From the NCBI GenBank assembly GCA_028583405.1, contig CM053252.1, forward strand, positions 41,627,697 to 41,691,696: a stretch of DNA of 64,000 nt. Direction: 5' to 3'. Source of the DNA: Pogonophryne albipinna. Taxonomy: Eukaryota; Chordata; Actinopteri; Perciformes; Artedidraconidae. A program made the position numbers and the translations under genes. The notes under the pieces are model-generated. The model worked only from the letters and a program-made list of their open reading frames with translations, was not told where the DNA came from and did not search any database. Below are positions 46,766 to 58,500 of the stretch, piece by piece (within the stretch, counting starts at the first letter, position 1; the number at the start of each line of letters is the position of its first letter).

Positions 46766-46866
46766 GGGATGTGCAAAATAGCCATTATATACAGTTTTTG
46801 ATGAACGATTAGAGAATAACGAGTAATGAATATACTTTATAGAGATCTGCAGATAAATGTTTAGTC

Positions 46867-46905
46867 TTCTCAAGCACCAACTATCAAATAGTTGGTGCTT
46901 GAGAA
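46867..46905. other. Perfect 18-bp hairpin with 3-nt loop
   Basis: ttctcaagcaccaactat, then caa, then the exact complement atagttggtgcttgagaa. It sits 100 nt after a LINE tail and is not associated with a gene. Confidence 0.85.
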
Positions 46906-47031
46906 TCACCTTCACTGAATTTTACTCAGGTGTAACTAAAGTCTGATTTAAGGGTTGTTTATATTTCACATCATTAATCAGAATCTGTAAAGTAACTAAA
47001 ATAAATGTAGTGGAGTAAAAATACCAGGTTA

Positions 47032-47193
47032 ACCTTAAAGAAAGCCCTCAGGATTATAAAACACCCCCATCACCCCAGCCACAAACTGTTCTGTCTGCTG
47101 CCGTCTGGCAGGTGGTACTGCAGCATCAGGACTAAAACCACCAGACTCAGGGACAGTTTTATCCCACAGGCCAGAAGACTATTAAACACCTGA
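47032..47193 (+). pseudogene. LINE ORF2 C-terminal fragment (Rex1/L2-like)
   Basis: An open stretch reads LKKALRIIKHPHHPSHKLF, then LLPSGRWYCSI, then TTRLRDSFIPQARRLLNT and a TGA stop. This is the typical end of fish non-LTR retrotransposon proteins (LLPSGRRY.SI.T.T.RL..SF.P.A...LN). Only this tail is preserved. Confidence 0.8.
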
Positions 47194-47235
47194 ACTTTGA
47201 AACAACAACACAATTTAAACCAATCAATGTTGTGT

Positions 47236-47378
47236 AATTAACAAGGATAATCTGGTGTTTTTTAGTCGATGAGTAGTGCAGATATCACTGTAAAATCAAT
47301 CGACAGTAAGGAGAATACTTACTTCCGGGCGTAAAATCCTCCGTTATCCAATGGGAATGGACGCTCACATTGCCTTAC
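47236..47378. repeat. Right arm of the 2.5-kb-spaced inverted repeat
   Basis: Complement of 44855-44995. It ends immediately before the next MITE pair. Confidence 0.9.
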
Positions 47379-47383
47379 ATGCC

Positions 47384-48455
47384 CCTTTCACACCAACGCG
47401 TTTTCAGGGCCGGCTCGGAGCTAGAGCCTGAAAAGTACCGGTTTTTCCTCTTCACACCGCAGCGGCGCCGCCTCTTAGCTCCGGAATCCGGTTAGTTTCC
47501 AGCTCCAAAACATTGTCGGTCTAGCAAGCAAGATTCCGGAGCTAAGAGGCGGCGGCGCTTACGTCTCTCTTACGTCGAGGCGGGGGCAGGGGCATGGGCG
47601 GGATCAACCTCCTGAAGACCGCAAAGAAGTCTTGAATTCCGCATGTGATGTTTGTAAAGTTCCAAGTAAAGTCGTCCCTTGTAAAGTCGTTCCTTGTAAA
47701 GTCGTCCCATGCCTTCCATTTCGTTTCGTAAGAGCATAACCAAAGCGAACAGCGCTTCAATACAATCGGCCATTGTTGTTGTTGTCGATGTGAGGGATTT
47801 CCGCCCGGTTTGGCTTTTATGAAGCAGGCACATAAACGGTTGCGTCATGACGCAAATGATGAGGCAATGACGCAGTACCACCCCGGCTCTGTTACCTCAT
47901 TCACACCAACGGTGTTTCAGGGCCGGTTCGGAGCTGGAGCTTGAAAAGCACCGGGTTTTCCTGTTCACACCGCAGCGGAGCAGCCTCTTAGCTCCGGAAT
48001 CCGGTTCGTTTCAAGCACCAAAAGCACCGCATACGTCACGCTTACGTCGAGGCGGGGGCGGGGGCAGGGGGAATCGGAATCGTCGTTGAAGTTGATGATT
48101 ACGATTGTAAAGCAGTTTTGAATGTAGCATGTAACGACTGTAAAGTTAGTAGTAAAGTCGTCCCATTTCTTCCATTTCGTTTCGACAGAGCAAAACCAAA
48201 ACGAGTAGCACTTCAACACAATCGCCCATTTTTGTTGTTGTTGTCGGTGTCAGCTGTGAGGGGTTTCCGCGCGGTTTGGCTTTATGAAGCAGGCACGCAA
48301 ACGGTTACGTCATGACGCAAACGATGACGCAATGACGCAGCACCAGTCGGACTCTGGGCGGTGTGAAAAGAGCCGGAGCTAAACCGAAGAACCGGTTCTG
48401 AACCAGAAAAGCTCTAGCATGGAGCTACAACGGGAAAAGCGCTGGTGTGAAAGCC
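47384..48455. mobile_element. Pair of related MITEs in tandem (ttcacaccaacg ends)
   Basis: The first copy starts ctttcacaccaacgcg and the second starts cattcacaccaacggtg at about 47898. Both continue ttcagggccgg(c/t)tcggagct and share a (c)ttacgtcgaggcgggggc block. The pair ends gctggtgtgaaag (48441-48453), the complement of the start. A 50-nt segment (gattccggagctaagaggcg) occurs at 47531 and again at 48470. Confidence 0.75.
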
Positions 48456-48515
48456 GCATAGCAGCAAGATTCCGGAGCTAAGAGGCGGCGCCGCTTACGT
48501 CTCTCTTACGTCGAG

Positions 48516-50339
48516 GCGTGCAGGAAACTAAACCCACCTCCCCTGAACATGGATCGACTGAAGAGTCTCGTCATGCCTGCCTACAAGCAGTAGCGCTGAG
48601 CAAAGTGACTAGAAGGCAACCACACACTTATAAAAAAACAAACACTTTCTATATATAAATAGGATATTTGAGACTTCCAAACAGTAAACTAAAACGTAAC
48701 TTATGGGTGAGTGTTTTTAGCAGAGTCATATTATGTCTTTGTGATTCTGTTGATTATTACCTGTCTGTATTATGTTGCAGCTCAGCTGATTTTGGATTGA
48801 TGGCAAAGGGAGAGGGACTTAAGTGAGAGTGAAAACACAAGGTACGTTTAAAATAGGTCAGCAATGTCCCACCCCTTTCTCCTGTCTGTGTCTCCCTCTC
48901 TCAGCACAAGAACCCCAGGGGGATTCAATGGAGCCTGAAGACCTGCAATGAGACCCTCACCCTGCACCTGAGTCTCAACTCCCAGAGCTTTGCAAGCCTC
49001 TCCCTGTTCCTTATTTTTATTAAACAGACGTCAAGCTTCCCAATGGTGTGGTCTTTGTTTTGTGAAAAATATGATTACCTCACATGCTTTGTTGTTGTCT
49101 TTGGTGATAGTTAAATTGCTCCTGCTGACTTGAGCCAGACATTCTTTCCTCCTCTCTGTGTCAGTGGGGAAACTTTACATGTGTACTCCTTTCTCTGAGC
49201 GATTGGAGCATCCCCAGGCAGCACAGCAAACCATGGGGGAGACTATGCCAGGACAACACAGAGGAAAAGGCTCAGACAAACTGCATGATATGCTATTCAA
49301 TGTTTATTGAATTCCATTTATTTACTGTCAGTTGACAATCATTGATAGGCACCTGTTGGTCTCCTGTCCTTTCTGAAAGTCATAAAGATTACATTACTCA
49401 TTTAGATTACTTATGTCCTCAATTACCAGGGGATTACTGAAACCACCATGAATTAAAGAAATTGTAGAAATGAATCTAATCTGAATTTTGAAAGCTTCCT
49501 TCCCTCCCTCTAAATATATCAAACATTAGGAAGTGATGCTCCTGACTACCATTCAAGTTTAAGAAGATAATATTTGTTTTAAACAATTCAAAGCAATAAA
49601 CAACAGCAACAGGCTCTTTAACCAAGGCAACGTTAGCCTAACATGTATATGTTAACAGGTAAGATAGCTGTTCACACTATGTATATTTTCTGCTATTTTA
49701 TTTCTATTTGAGATGTTTACATTTTCGATTGTTTAATTCTAGTCTTTTAACTGTCTTATGTACAATGCCTTGTCTTTTGCTGCTGCAAAGCAAACATTTC
49801 CCAAATTGGTATCAATAAAGTACTTCTTATTTTATCTTAATCCTCAAATATTAGCAAATTTAACTTTTTCAAATATTGATGTAACTACATACACATCGAT
49901 ATGTTGGATAAATATTGCAAATCAAAACCTTTATTCACTACTTATTACCAAAAATCGTAGTTCTATCTCCGGTAATCATGCATCCAAATGTCCCACCACG
50001 AACTTCCGGGGAACTATTGAGTCTCCCTGAACCACGTGACGATCAAGCATTTTGGTCCTCCGCTGTCGTAACTCTTCTCTCTATATGGCGCTGATAGGTC
50101 CCATCTAACCGACAGTACACAGCCCTCACATTATTTGGGTCTCATCTGTCAGTGTATCGGAGTCCAGAGACACATGTGAATGCTAAAAATAAAGGACTGT
50201 TTCTTTAAGAAGAGGCTGGTTCACTTTCTTCAGTCCGGCCGCTTGTTCGTTATATATAGCTTTTATATTTATCGTGGAATACTAAATGCCTAAAATAAAA
50301 ACATTATTTACTTAAATCATATTATAAATATTGTTTTCT
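48516..50339. other. Intergenic upstream of dcun1d5; one LINE tail
   Basis: No gene was recognised. At about 49670-49842 the plus strand has tgctgctgcaaagcaaac ... tatcaataaagtacttc, a LINE 3'-UTR tail. It may belong to the same element as the ORF2 tail at 47032-47193. Confidence 0.4.
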
Positions 50340-50399
50340 AATAGGGTCGACGTAACGACGTGTGAATGCAAAGAATTTCCTCGTCACTGGAACGTTTAT

Positions 50400-50534
50400 T
50401 TCTCTTATATTTACCCCCCATAAAGCAGCAGTGGTATCTTCCGCTGCCCCGGAAACGCCGGCGACAGCAGGATAGACCGCCCCGGTGTTGCAAAGCAGGT
50501 GGAACTGATTTGTCAGCCAAAGAGTAAGAAATAG
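50400..50534 (+). promoter_or_regulatory. dcun1d5: Putative first (non-coding) exon and promoter area of dcun1d5
   Basis: A GC/CpG-richer patch (gccccggaaacgccggcg) ends in a good donor, ATAG|GTAAGT at 50535. It lies about 2 kb before the coding start on the same strand. No TATA box is obvious. An E-box-like cacgtgac lies at about 50033. The assignment is inference. Confidence 0.4.
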
Positions 50535-52052
50535 GTAAGTGGTTGGACGTTTTTAAATGACTTCCTCTATGTCGATTAGTAAGAGCAATAATTATGTACT
50601 TCGTTATGAATGGTAGATTGCATGAGCCTTTGACGCCTGGGTGTTAACAAATGTGCTAACGTTAGCAGTGTAGCGCCGCTAGCTTACAGACAAAAGAAGT
50701 GCCCCCCCAGCGCAAAGTGAGCCTTTTAACAGAACGAACATCACAATGTGTGTGAGGCTGTCCGTCAGGTTCCTCTGGTGCTGAACCATATCGAGGTCTG
50801 CTCTGGATGTGAAACATTAGTCATCCTAACCTCGGTAGCCATGTTAAGCTAGCATCAACGGAAGAGTCCCACAGCCGTTTACTTTGAGTTTTAAATCAGT
50901 TACAACATTAGAATAATACAGGTCAACAGGAATTATTCAAACCAAACCGATACAGTTTAAGATATTACATAGCAAATTACTGAATAACCTAAGAACTCAT
51001 AAAATGTACAGTTGCATTAAACAGGTCCGTGGTCAACAATTACATTTAAAATAACTTCAGACACCATTACATGTTATAATAGCTCACATAATAACTCAAT
51101 TTCTTCTGTCTAAACTTTAAAGTGAGATTTTATTTTAATGTACTACTTAATACTTACTCGTATTATTATAGTCAATAAATAAGCCATTGAACCTAAAAGT
51201 CTGAATTGATTCATTAAACTTAAATAATTATTATCACCAAAATGTTGCAAGAAGTACTATTATGCTAAAGATCTACAACAAAAGTGTGATATTATTACAG
51301 AATATTATATTTTGTTTTATCACCAATGAACACATGTCAGAGCACTTTAATACTTTAGTTTCTCAATGTGTACTTTGTATACTACTGGCTTTAGTAGCTT
51401 TTCCTTTTAAAATACATCATCATTTATTAGGTAATATGAATAATCTGAAGTAAAAAGGGAAATATTTCCTGCGGAGATGAAGTAGAAGTATATAATTGCA
51501 CGAAATACAAGTACTTCAATATTGACTAAGTACTTGAAAAAAAGTACTCGAGTATCGTCCACCACTGGATACAATAATTGTATTCAATAAGCAAAATATG
51601 TGTGAACATAAAATGGAATTTAAAAAAAACACTAAAACATGCCAGTGGTCCACATGACAGGGATGCTGTTTTCAGCCTCAGGAATATTGAGATTTCTTCC
51701 ATTTTTAAATCATATTAAAGTGATCTTTGGGTTCAGAACTAACCTAACAAGATATCAAAATAAATCACATTGGGCTTTGACATTTTCTTACCTTTTTTTT
51801 TTATATGCCATAATCTAGACACCATCTTTTCATTTTGACACTGGTTTTGCTCTGTAGGCAAATCACCATGTTTTACATTGTGTTAATGAGACTCTTTCAA
51901 AAACCTGTGACCACATTTTCAGCTAGGTTGGAACAAAAACAAATTGAAAAATGTATTTTATTTTTGTTCAATCAATTTTTGTTCAATCAATGTTTATTTT
52001 TATTTTTGTTATCATCAAATTCATCATTCTATGAGTACTAATAACAGCTGGG

Positions 52053-52148
52053 ATGTCATTATTCAGGTGTCCACAGGTGTCAACTTGGAGCATCCATCAG
52101 TGCCGCCTGACAGGCATCAGCTCAGCATCAGTTACGCTGGACAAGCTC
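52053..52148 (+). CDS. dcun1d5: Possible upstream coding exon of dcun1d5 (DCUN1D4-like N-terminus)
   Basis: The segment ends AAGCTC|GTAAGT. In the frame that splices through to the ATG at 52499 it reads ..VTLDKL, and the next exon continues NLLDLNGQGSQ. This resembles the TLNKLNL segment that precedes the KKRR start in the paralogue DCUN1D4 (from memory). An in-frame ATG is at 52053. An acceptor at 52066 (attattcag) is an alternative left boundary, which would place the true start further upstream. Confidence 0.45.
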
Positions 52149-52305
52149 GTAAGTAGTCCTGTTTTATTTTTAAACATATATATATATATTTATTTTTAGT
52201 TCATTGCTCAGCCTCTGTGCTGGTACGTTCTGGTTACCCCTGACTGGATAACATATTTCACAGCGTGTTGCTTTTTACCTGAGATTGTGATTTATTTTAT
52301 TCTAG

Positions 52306-52348
52306 AATCTCTTAGATTTGAATGGCCAAGGCAGCCAGAAGTACACAG
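52306..52348 (+). CDS. dcun1d5: Possible 43-nt coding exon upstream of the MPVKKKRK start
   Basis: Acceptor ttattctag, donor gtatga. It reads NLLDLNGQGSQKYT and leaves one base to join the next exon, so the frame remains open into AKPIKGSV and the MPVKKKRK start. Conservation of frame across three exons suggests either a longer isoform or a 5' UTR remnant of one. Confidence 0.5.
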
Positions 52349-52475
52349 GTATGACCTTCATCCTCCACATTTCATCATATCTTTAGATGGATGATTATAA
52401 ATTGTCATAACCACTTGTGTAGGGCAGATGTTTATCTCATAACCCCCTGACAAGATGTTTTTTTCTTGTTTTTAG

Positions 52476-52566
52476 CAAAGCCTATCAAAGGTTCAGTGAT
52501 GCCTGTGAAGAAAAAGAGGAAGCTCCCTGATGCAGATGATCATGAGCGCAAATGTAAAATGACGAG
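52476..52566 (+). CDS. dcun1d5: dcun1d5 exon with start codon
   Basis: The acceptor is tttttag. The exon has 23 nt before ATG (in frame with the upstream exons), then [20 protein letters not shown] and MT, with split AG|T. A MITE begins 15 nt after the exon. Confidence 0.9.
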
Positions 52567-55500
52567 GTAAATGGACTCAATAGGCGTTTTCACACCAAGT
52601 ACTTTTCCCAGGAATAGTTCCCGTAACTTAGTTCCCTGGAAATCTTTAGTCCCAGAACTATCTAGTAAATCGCGTTCACATCGGAATAACTGACGTCACT
52701 TCTTCTTCTTCTGCTTTGGGTTTACTGGCAGGCCGCAAACAACTTCATGGCGTATACTGCCACCCGAAGTCCCCGGCCGGAAGTCCCCGGAGTTGGGGAC
52801 TGGCTTCAGCTTCTGCTGAAGCCTTCCGAGTAAATCGCCAGAACGCAGACACCTCCTCATCTCCACCGCTCCCATGTTTTATTTTGTGTTGCCATAAGTT
52901 AGTCTCTCTCCGTTGGTGCGCGGGGCTAATGCTAATAATGCTAATGCCAGCAAATACAATGGCGGCTTCACAAAACTTTTCGGAGTTTTACGGGGCGTGG
53001 TTTGCAATTCGCCCAGCCATTCGGAAATTGGAACCTTTTTCGCCCCAGGAAAGTCTCTGTTCTCTCGCAGGCACTGAAAAGGGGTGAAAAGGTTCCCGAA
53101 AAAAAGTTCTAGTTCCAGATATTTTTGGTGTGAACGCAAAATCCCAGGAACTATCAGAACTATTCCTGGGAAAAGTACTCACTGTGAAAGCGCCTAATGT
53201 ATCACATGAAATCCCCCCCAATATTTTTGTCACTTGCATCTTATTCTAGGGCTGCAATGAAATGAATTTAGTTCATTATTGATTATTCTTAATTTTTGTT
53301 TGTACGATTAAACGTTCAGTCCAAGGTGATGAACACAATTTTTTTTGTTTGAGCCTTTACAGTACCAATTATAAAGAATACGTATAAATCCTCAGATTTT
53401 TGAGGCTAGAATATATATCTTTACATTTTTGCACGAAGCATAGTGAGCATCCGATGACTCGGAGGCTCTGGGCGGGGGGGGCGGGCTCTGGCTGAACAGG
53501 ACGCGGCCGGGTTATCTTTCATCAGGCAGGGCACATACTGAACCCCTCACCTTCTCACTTTTCCTCGACAGTTTGTGTGTGCGAGTACTTATTTGCCGGT
53601 CAACATGTCCGTTAAAGCTGAAATCTTCCGGACAAAATTTGAAAAGTGCCGGTCAAAGATCTTCTTTCTTATTTATTGAGCTTTAAAACAAATTGATATG
53701 ATTCGATATTAAACAAACTAACTATAGTAGATTAACTACATTATTCAAAAGTGTACAGTAATTTATAATAACACGAAATAATAAACGGAGCGCTCTCTCC
53801 CTCTCCTGACAGCCCGTCAGTATCATGCAGCTCGCGGATCAGTAATGAGTGACCCGACAGTAAACTAAACATATCTATAACTAGTTGAGGTAGTTTGAGA
53901 GGTCATTAAAATAGCTATGTGTGATATTCTAACCTGAAGTGTGTGTTTTGTCCGCTCACCGCTGCAGGTGATCAGAGCTGCGTGTCGACTCGTCAGCAGC
54001 AGCTGATCTCTCTCTCCCGTCAGATTAGACTTCACTCGCGTTTATGTCCATATCGATCAGATCCAGCTAGTTCTATCTAATGATAGGACTACCTGCTTAT
54101 TAAAAGACACCCAAACAATAAGTGTCGCTATGCATCTGGGTGAGGCCACAAAGTATAGCGCAGCATTATGCATTTGTTTACATGCCGACCGGAACCCCGA
54201 GGCATTACCAACAGATCAACGCACAATCAACCCATACAGGACATCTCTTTCTCCACATTAAGTGTTAGACATTAGATTGGACTATTCTTGTCTGTCACAT
54301 ACTCTTCTTGTCTGTCTCATAAGTGGCACAACTGAAGCGGTATTGTGCTAACTAAGGGGAAATGATTTTGCCCGGAGAGATTTAGATTTGCCGGTCTTCA
54401 GCATATTTTACCGGTCAAAGTCCGGTAATTACCGGCTAACGGGAACTCTGGTGTGTGTGTTGATGTGAGTGGTGAGCCACTAATAGCCCCCCCTTCACTG
54501 CCTCAGCATAGAAAACACAGCATGTATGCAGAGATGAGGATGTGTTTACTCCTCAAACCTCTTAGTACGGTAACGTGTTGCCTTCCACAGACAAAGAAAC
54601 ATGGCGGGTATAACGCACTTCAAAGCATGTTTATCTCTGAGGAAAAAGTGTATTAATTGAACACCTACGGGGTGTTTGTGTGTTGTAGTTTCACTAGGCC
54701 TCAGATCCGGGGGGCGCGGCCGGTCAGCGGGGACAAGCTGTTCTCCAATAAGAAGTGTCTGGCCTGGTTCCACGCGTACGCCGGCCCCGACAAGGAGGTG
54801 GGCCCGGAGGCCATGGAGAGGTTCTGTGAAGACATCGGAGTGGAACCAGAGAATGTGAGTCCTCCGGCTGCTTAGTCCTCAACTGGGCCCAATGTAGCAT
54901 GCTCAGAGTTAACCCAGGACTAAACTTAGTCCTTCCTCATTCAGAGCTGAATGGAAGCATTCAGATCCTTTACTAAAGTAAAAGTACTAATAGACTGAAA
55001 ATACTCCACTGCAGGTAACGAAACCCCTAAGGTGCTAGCTAACCTCGTACCATTCTGCGCTTATGAATGATATCATTAGATTGTTATGAGCTGTGTAGAA
55101 GCACGATATAACTTTTGGATTCATTTAGGGCGGAGCTCATTTTTATCTTTCTTGTATAGGAATGCAGCACCTGTTTTTATGGATTAATCTATTCATTTAG
55201 ATTTTCTTTTTTTGTATATGTGAAAAATACTCTGACTGGAATCTGTTGCATTTTGGTTATACTCTTTAAAACCCTCTATGGCATGACTTTTTATTTTGGG
55301 AGGAAAAAAATGTTTCACCATGTGTTTTAGGAGCTTAGGGGTCCCTGATATTATATCAATTATAAAATGTGACCCTCACCCCTCAACCAGGGGTTGGTTT
55401 GTTGCCTCAGGGCAACAATGTGCTACGAGGGTATTGAAACACCAAGGATTTCTACAATTCAGAAGAAATAGAAAAAAAAGTGTGTGTGTGTGTGTGTGTG

Positions 55501-58500
55501 TATAAACAAACAAACATTAGGTTTATCATTTTACAGCGGAGCACACTTGTATGATATTGCCTGGAAAAAAGTGGTCAAGTGGCACAGTGTTGCCCTGAGG
55601 CAACGGACAAAAAAAACATAGTTTTAGCTAATTAATAAATACATAATAAGTCTTTAAACAATCAAATATACTCCTTTACGTATTCATGCACATGCATGTA
55701 TTTTTTATTTTAAGTTGTGTACATTTCTAATATGTTAAAGTGAAATGTATCTTACCAAGTGGTGGCCCTGAGTCCCCTGCAGTTTTGCTTGAAGAAAGGA
55801 CTGCTCCACCCCCAGACAAAATGCCACACCCATATAATTCCCTCATTTTATTGGACACCAGCATGTCAGGTGACATTGTGTATATTTAAAAAAATATATA
55901 TATTTAGAGGGCCAGTGTGAGGTCGAAAAAAGTGGTTTGTTGCCTGAGGGCAACAGTATTCTGTAGGTCAAAATCTAGTTTAATAATATTTTTAGTTTGC
56001 CATTTATTGGCAAATAACCTATTAACAAATGATGTGAATATAATAATTTGAAACTAGTTTTGTTTCTTTAATTCTACTGCATTATGAGAGTTGTGTTGTT
56101 TTTACAACCTCGGGTAACTGAGATTACCTACTGTAACCCCAGCTTCCATGAGTAAATGGTGCAGCCCTCTAAGGCTATTGGGTAATCCCCCTGCGCCCCC
56201 GCGCAGCACTGAAAACTTGTAGTCCACGCCCACCCGCAAGGTGGGCCCCACCCTCGGACCTCCTTCCGGTATAAATAGGAAGGAGGCCCGACAATCTGCT
56301 CCCATACAATATAACTTTTCTTCAGCTATTCGTGGAGCCAGTGGGGCCCAGCGCTTAGAGGGCTGCGCCATTTACTCATAGAAGCTGGGGTTACAGTAGG
56401 TAACCTCAGTTCTATTTCGTATATGGCTTCGCCCTCTAAGGCTATCGCTATTGGGTTAAGGGCGAAGCATGATGTAGTCTGCGCCCCACTGGGTCCGCCC
56501 GGCACTAGAAGCACAGACACACCTGCTCAATAACACCCCCTGCCTGTTGTGCCATGCGTAATGGCGCATCACCGTCCCTGGAACATAGCAAAACATGCCT
56601 ATCTTCCCGACGGGGTGAAGGCTGGGAACAATACACACCGGCCACTGTGAGAAAGTAGAGGCAAAGGTCCCACCTTGTCCTGCGATCATAGAGGGGGAAC
56701 AGCAGCTCTCTGCGTGTCAGACAGGTAGGAGAGCGCACAGCTGGCTCCCTGACGTCACTCACTCCGACAGGACATTCAGTACAAAGTGTGTCAGAGAGGA
56801 ATGGGAGACATCTCTCAAATATAAATGAACAGGGGGAAGACCAAGATGCAGCAGTGCAAATGTCTTCCACTGACATTCCTCCGTGCAAAGCCGTGGAGGA
56901 GGACATTCCTCTGGTGGAGTGCGCATTGATGTTCTCCGGGGGCTCCACCCCAGAGGAGACATATGCCTGTGACACAGCCTCACACAGCCAGTGTGACAGC
57001 TGTTGTGCAGACAGAGGCTGGCCGATCGAGCGCTCTCTATAGTGCACAAACAGGCGCTGAGAACGGCGCCAGGCCGCCGTGCGCGCCACATAGCAAGACA
57101 GCGCGCGCACAGGACAGAGGAGATGAGACGTGGCTTCTTCCTCCGACCTGTAAGGAGGGGGGAATAAGCCAGCCAGGGTGATCACTCTTGACCTAAAAGA
57201 ATTGTGATGACCTTAGACATGAAGCCGGGTTAGGGCGTAAAACAGCTGAGCTGCCATCTCCTTGGATCCGGAGACACGACGGAGCCACAGAGAGAGCAGA
57301 CAAATCACTCACCCTTTTCTCTGATAGAGCCAAAAGTAGTACTACTTTGGCTGAACACAGTTTAAGGGGAACCTGATCAGGTTCAAATGGGGCTTTGCTT
57401 TAGTGCGCGTAACACCAAAGCCAAATCCCACTGAGGCGCCAGTGTGCGTGACACAGGTCTGAGTCTCCATACTCCTCGCATACAACGGCTGCTGCGTTCT
57501 GCGAGCCCCTCGGTTAAATTCGCTGGGAATATACATTGCTCTGATGGAGAGCAACGTGTGTGTGCACCCAGAACAGCAGCCGCCTGGCTGCGTTCAGAAG
57601 CTGCGCAGATCGTACTCCTCCCTGGCGATTGAGGTAGGCTGCTTCCATAGCCGTGGCCTGTTGTCTGTGCAAATCAACACATGTTTGATTGTACAGCAAC
57701 GGGGCGACTCCCCCGTTCTTTTCCGAGATTTAGAAAAATAGCGGGGGTAAAAACTGCGCAAGTCACTGTTCCTGGGATAACAGGAGTGTTTCTTGTATCC
57801 CATGGAACTGCTGGGGGGAGAGGCTTCTCTGTGATGTGCCGTAATGGTCATCATGGTGACGAGCCACGCCATCGCTGCCGCTGCCCGTGAGGCAAAAGGG
57901 CTGCGAGGGAGTTTCCACACGCTGCATTTCACTCAGTCTCATCATAAGGCGCATACACGCCCAGAGGATGAGAGGTGTGTATGCTGTCCACACGAGGCGT
58001 TATAACGGTGCTCGTGGATTTATTATGACAGTGTGTAGGAGGCATATCTGGGACAGAGTTAATGCCGCGAGCTCTGCAGTTTATAAACCAATAGGTCAAA
58101 AACAGCAGGCTTCTGCAGCGAATGAACCACCTCTGGAGTGTCCTCCTGTTGGAAGAGACCCAAGGGAATCATCACGTGACCAGCTGACGCCAACGCCGAG
58201 CAGCTGCGTCACGGAGAGGGCTGTGTGGGTTGTGACATGCCGGAGGAGAGCTGTCAGTTCCTCCACTCGCTGCCGCGAGAGCCGCGCTCTGCTGGCTGAG
58301 TTTAATTCCACTCCCAGGTACTTTTCCCACAAAGGTTCATGAGAACTCTTTTGTCGCGTTCACACCAAAAAGAGCCGGTACTATAATTTGTTCATGAGAA
58401 CCTTTTTACCCCCTCTCTTGTGAGAAAAGAGCTATATTTTTTGATTGGCTGGGCGGATTGCAAACCACGCCCCGTAAAACTCCCAAAAAGTTTTGTGAAG

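Noticed and set aside
48549..48593. A 14-codon frame MDRLKSLVMPAYKQ in a good start context
   Set aside because: Too short, no splice donor continuing it and no family I could name with confidence. It sits next to MITE sequence.
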